A DNA stretch of 9,723 nucleotides from Nitrospirota bacterium. Its GTDB lineage: Bacteria > Nitrospirota > JAOUDF01. The stretch covers positions 1 through 9,723 of the forward strand of contig JAOUDF010000092.1 of NCBI GenBank assembly GCA_029859385.1. Reading direction: 5' to 3'. Positions 7,907 to 9,723 of the stretch are shown piece by piece (within the stretch, counting starts at the first letter, position 1; every line of letters starts with the position of its first letter). Made by a program: the position numbers and the translations under genes. The notes under the pieces were generated by a model. It had not been told where the DNA came from, ran no database searches, and saw nothing but the letters and a program-made list of their open reading frames with translations.

Positions 7907-8329
7907 CTACCCTGCTACCTCTATCCCCATGCTCCTGGCCGTACCCTCTACGGTCTTGATGGCGGCTGCCAGGTCAACACAGTTAAGGTCGGGCAGCTTC
8001 GTCTTGGCAATCTCTTCCACCTGTGCCTTGCTTACCTTGCCAACCTTGTTCTTGTTTGGCGTACTGGAGCCACTGGCTACCTTGGCTGCTTTCTTGAGCA
8101 GCTCGGAAGCCGGAGGGGTCTTCATGATGAAGGTAAAAGACCGGTCCGAATAGATGCTGATCAGGACGGGGATGATACCTTCCTTACCCTGGGTCGCGGC
8201 ATTGAACTCCTTGCAGAACTGCATGATATTGGCGCCGTGCTGGCCAAGGGCAGGACCGACAGGAGGGGCGGGGTTCGCCTTGCCGGCGGTCAACTGCAGT
8301 TTAACGTATGCGGTAATCTCTTTTGCCAT
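7907..8329 (-). CDS. rplK: Ribosomal protein uL11
   Basis: L11 binds the GTPase-associated region of 23S rRNA at the stalk base, where elongation factors and RelA act. The protein is 140 aa, typical for the family. The N-terminal domain has the Pro-rich loop ANPAPPVGPALGQ (18-30), with P23 and P26 in the thiostrepton-contact region. The C-terminal rRNA-binding domain ends with the signature around DLNCVDLAAA and GTARSMGIEV. The ATG follows AAAGGAG at about 7 nt. The 54-bp gap after nusG can form a short hairpin (CGGACGG with CCGCCCG, one A-C mismatch), a possible L1 repressor site, but this is not established by the sequence. Confidence 0.99.
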   Translation of the reverse strand: MAKEITAYVKLQLTAGKANPAPPVGPALGQHGANIMQFCKEFNAATQGKEGIIPVLISIYSDRSFTFIMKTPPASELLKKAAKVASGSSTPNKNKVGKVSKAQVEEIAKTKLPDLNCVDLAAAIKTVEGTARSMGIEVAG

Positions 8330-8383
8330 TCAATTCTCCTTTATCAACGGGCGGAGCACTATCGACCGTCCGGGTATACCTTG

Positions 8384-8923
8384 TTATGACTCCTTGGCGC
8401 TTTCCACCTGGAGAAAATCAAGCTCTACCGGGGTGGAACGACCGAATATGCTCACCATTACCCGCAGCTTGCTCTGCTCGGGATTCACATCTTCCACGGT
8501 CCCGGTGAAGCCGCTGAAGGGGCCGTCAATAATGCGTACCACATCCGCCCGGTTGTAGAGGACCTTCACCGTGGGCGCCGCAAGCCCCATATCGATCTGC
8601 TTGAATATCCCCTCGACCTCATGCTCTTCCAGGGGGATCGGATCAGTGCTTCCCCCGACAAAGCCGGTCACCTTGGGGATGCTCTTGATAAAATGACGGG
8701 CCTCGTCATCCATGGTCATCTCAACTAGGATATAGCCGGGAAAGAACTTGCGTGTCGAAACCTTCTTCTTGCCATTCTTCAGCTCCACGACCTCCTCGGT
8801 CGGGATCATCACCCGCCCGATCTTTTCCTGGAGGGCCTGTGAGGCAACCATCTCTTCAATATTGGTTTTGACCTTGTTTTCAAAGCCGGAATAGGTATGA
8901 ACCACATACCAGTTTTTTTCCAT
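8384..8923 (-). CDS. nusG: Transcription elongation/termination factor NusG
   Basis: NusG binds RNA polymerase through its NGN domain, suppresses pausing, and uses its KOW domain to contact Rho or ribosomal protein S10. The 179-aa protein starts MEKNWYVVHTYSGFE, the standard NGN opening, and has the polymerase-contact segment KFFPGYILVEM at 59-69. The KOW domain covers about 124-175 with GPFSGFTGTVEDV and the hallmark SIFGRSTPVELDF (158-170). No extra insert is present between the domains. The ATG follows a GGGGGA Shine-Dalgarno about 6 nt away, 15 bp after secE. Its place between secE and rplK is conserved across bacteria. Confidence 0.99.
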   Translation of the reverse strand: MEKNWYVVHTYSGFENKVKTNIEEMVASQALQEKIGRVMIPTEEVVELKNGKKKVSTRKFFPGYILVEMTMDDEARHFIKSIPKVTGFVGGSTDPIPLEEHEVEGIFKQIDMGLAAPTVKVLYNRADVVRIIDGPFSGFTGTVEDVNPEQSKLRVMVSIFGRSTPVELDFLQVESAKES

Positions 8924-8938
8924 TTCAGTTCCCCCAAA

Positions 8939-9130
8939 TCAGCTCAGAACCATTGCGACGAGCTTTGACAACACCCTGTCCACCAGCCCCAGGAAGATCG
9001 ATATCATGATGACGGTAACCATGACCACCGCCGTTGCCGTCTTGACCTCGACCTGTGTGGGGAAGACCACCTTCTTGATCTCGGTCTGAATCTCATCGAG
9101 GTATTGTTTTATCTGAGCAGCCGTAACCAT
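8939..9130 (-). CDS. secE: Preprotein translocase subunit SecE (short form)
   Basis: SecE clamps the SecY channel in the inner-membrane SecYEG translocon. This is the short 63-aa form with one membrane helix, unlike the three-helix protein of E. coli. An amphipathic cytoplasmic helix (about 5-20) leads into the conserved KKVVFPT hinge (19-25), where Trp is more usual than the Phe seen here. A hydrophobic membrane segment follows at about 32-52. The ATG follows GGGAG with about 8 nt spacing. It lies between tRNA-Trp and nusG; the secE-nusG gap is 15 bp. Confidence 0.96.
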   Translation of the reverse strand: MVTAAQIKQYLDEIQTEIKKVVFPTQVEVKTATAVVMVTVIMISIFLGLVDRVLSKLVAMVLS

Positions 9131-9178
9131 TAACCAATCTCCCGCGTCGCTTCATACTGCCACAGGTCACTGAACTCA

Positions 9179-9200
9179 CCTGCCACATGAAAGTGGCAGG
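9179..9200. repeat. Perfect 8-bp inverted repeat overlapping the 3' end of tRNA-Trp
   Basis: CCTGCCAC (9179-9186) and GTGGCAGG (9193-9200) form a perfect 8-bp stem with a 6-nt loop. In the transcript the 5' arm is the tRNA's last three acceptor bases, the discriminator G, the CCA tail and one base beyond; the 3' arm lies just downstream. No U-run follows. It may influence tRNA 3' trimming or compete with acceptor-stem folding. Confidence 0.7.
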
Positions 9201-9271
9201 GCAGGAGGGACTCGAACCCCCAACCCCCGGATTTGGAGTCCGGTGCTCTAACCAATTCGAGCTACTGCCCT
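9194..9271 (-). tRNA. tRNA-Trp (anticodon CCA)
   Basis: The minus strand folds into a full cloverleaf. The acceptor arms are AGGGCAG and CTGCCCT, the D stem is GCTC/GAGC, and the anticodon stem is CCGGA/TCCGG with loop CTCCAAA, giving anticodon CCA for UGG (Trp). The variable loop is GGGTT. The T stem GGGGG/CCCTC has one G-U pair and loop TTCGAGT. The discriminator base is G73, as expected for Trp, and the 3' CCA is encoded (9196-9194). A tRNA-Trp between rpmG and secE is a common arrangement. It must be processed from the tuf-rpmG-secE transcript or have its own promoter; none was recognised in the 30 bp before it. Confidence 0.97.
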
Positions 9272-9301
9272 GTAGCGTTACCCTACCCAGACCAGATACT
9301 G

Positions 9302-9454
9302 CTAGGCCTTGGTCTCCTTGTGAACCGTATGGGTCCTGCAGGAATTGCAAAACTTGCTGATTTCCAGCTTGCCCGGAGTGTTCTTCTTGTTTTTTGTGGT
9401 TGAGTAGTTCTTGCGCTTGCAGGTGCCGCAAGCCAGCAAAATTATGTCTCTCAT
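9302..9454 (-). CDS. rpmG: Ribosomal protein bL33
   Basis: This is a small large-subunit ribosomal protein near the E site. The 50-aa product begins MRDIILLACGTCKRKNY and contains two CxxC pairs, C9/C12 and C36/C39. This is therefore the zinc-binding (C+) form, which depends on zinc supply; no zinc-free paralogue is visible in the window. The length is normal for L33. The ATG at 9454 follows AAGGA with 8 nt spacing. It ends 30 bp before tRNA-Trp and follows tuf by 85 bp. A longer open frame overlapping it in another phase (9093-9482) has no family resemblance and is a shadow. Confidence 0.97.
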   Translation of the reverse strand: MRDIILLACGTCKRKNYSTTKNKKNTPGKLEISKFCNSCRTHTVHKETKA

Positions 9455-9472
9455 CTCGAATATCCTTAGCTT

Positions 9473-9535
9473 GAGATTTCATATCTCAGATTCCAGATTT
9501 ACATCTGCAATCCATAATCTGCAATTTGAAATTTT
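9473..9535. repeat. Nine degenerate AT-rich heptads in the tuf-rpmG spacer
   Basis: The 63 bp divide without gaps into nine 7-bp units on the plus strand, for example CAGATTC (9487-9493), CAGATTT (9494-9500), TAATCTG (9515-9521), CAATTTG (9522-9528). ATCTGCAAT recurs at 9503-9511 and 9517-9525, a 14-bp offset. The array begins just upstream of the rpmG Shine-Dalgarno. The decamer AATTTGAAAT (9523-9532) is shared with the rplJ-rplL spacer. The array fills most of the spacer, and no terminator or promoter was seen in it. Confidence 0.65.
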
Positions 9536-9539
9536 ACGC

Positions 9540-9723
9540 TTACGCCACAACCGTGCTGACAACGCCGGCGCCTATGGTGCGACCACCCTCACGGATGGCG
9601 AACCGGAGTCCCTCTTCCATCGCGATGGGCGTGATCAGTTCTGCTGATACGCTCACGTTGTCCCCGGGCATTACCATCTCGGTTCCCTCGGGAAGCGTTA
9701 CCACGCCGGTAACGTCCGTCGTA
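9540..9723 (-). CDS. tuf: Elongation factor Tu, last 60 codons (cut by window edge)
   Basis: EF-Tu is the GTPase that brings aminoacyl-tRNA to the ribosome. Only the end of the beta-barrel domain 3 is visible. It contains GTEMVMPGDNVSVSAELITP, then IAMEEGLRFAIREGGRTIGAGVVSTVVA and the TAA stop, all typical EF-Tu C-terminal motifs. The GTPase domain lies outside the window. It is the first gene of the visible block; rpmG follows after 85 bp. Many relatives have a second tuf copy beside the str operon, which cannot be judged from here. Confidence 0.97.
   Translation of the reverse strand, partial: TTDVTGVVTLPEGTEMVMPGDNVSVSAELITPIAMEEGLRFAIREGGRTIGAGVVSTVVA

Noticed and set aside
9131..9193. 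T-box riboswitch upstream of secE, suggested by UGGC next to tRNA-Trp
   Set aside because: UGGC could pair with the GCCA end of tRNA-Trp, but there is no specifier loop, no T-box consensus and no terminator/antiterminator pair, and secE is not an amino acid gene.
9093..9482. Minus-strand open frame of 129 codons spanning rpmG and tRNA-Trp
   Set aside because: It reads through the tRNA gene and overlaps rpmG out of phase, while the rpmG frame gives a perfect L33 protein.

Overview
The window holds one densely packed block of housekeeping genes, all on the minus strand. It is the classic bacterial tuf - rpmG - tRNA-Trp - secE - nusG - rplK - rplA - rplJ - rplL - rpoB - rpoC cluster, read from the right end of the window to the left. 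Gene order, protein sequences (L7/L12, RpoB, NusG), Shine-Dalgarno use and moderately high GC suggest a Gram-negative bacterium of the Desulfobacterota / Deltaproteobacteria kind (Geobacter-like). That placement comes from general resemblance only; no search was run. All genes look intact. rpoC and tuf are cut by the window edges.

Layout in transcription order. Bases 9723-9540 encode the last 60 residues of EF-Tu. An 85-bp AT-rich spacer follows, carrying nine degenerate 7-bp units, then rpmG (L33, 50 aa, two CxxC pairs). tRNA-Trp(CCA) follows 29 bp later, with its CCA tail encoded. secE and nusG come next, then rplK and rplA (L11, L1). A 178-bp leader contains a ribosomal-protein L10 leader RNA, followed by rplJ (L10) and rplL (L7/L12). 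A strong Rho-independent terminator hairpin lies between rplL and rpoB. rpoB (1331 aa) and the first 604 codons of rpoC complete the window. Two genes, rplJ and rpoC, appear to start with TTG, each behind a near-perfect Shine-Dalgarno sequence.

The products work together in the core of gene expression. EF-Tu, L33, L11, L1, L10, L7/L12 and tRNA-Trp serve translation; L11, L10 and L7/L12 form the stalk and GTPase-centre region where EF-Tu acts. NusG couples RNA polymerase to the ribosome or to Rho. RpoB and RpoC are the catalytic subunits of RNA polymerase. SecE is the small membrane subunit of the SecYEG translocon. The L10 leader and the rplL-rpoB terminator would allow stalk proteins and polymerase to be made in different amounts from one cluster.

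I found no new biological system, mobile element, CRISPR array or foreign insert. The observations worth a second look are in the spacers: a shared 7-bp-period AT-rich repeat in two spacers, a hairpin that overlaps the 3' end of tRNA-Trp, a possible pairing switch beside the rplJ Shine-Dalgarno, and several perfect GC-rich palindromes without U-tracts. No spacer exceeds 300 bp; the longest is the 178-bp rplA-rplJ leader. No convincing sigma-70 promoter was recognised in any spacer.
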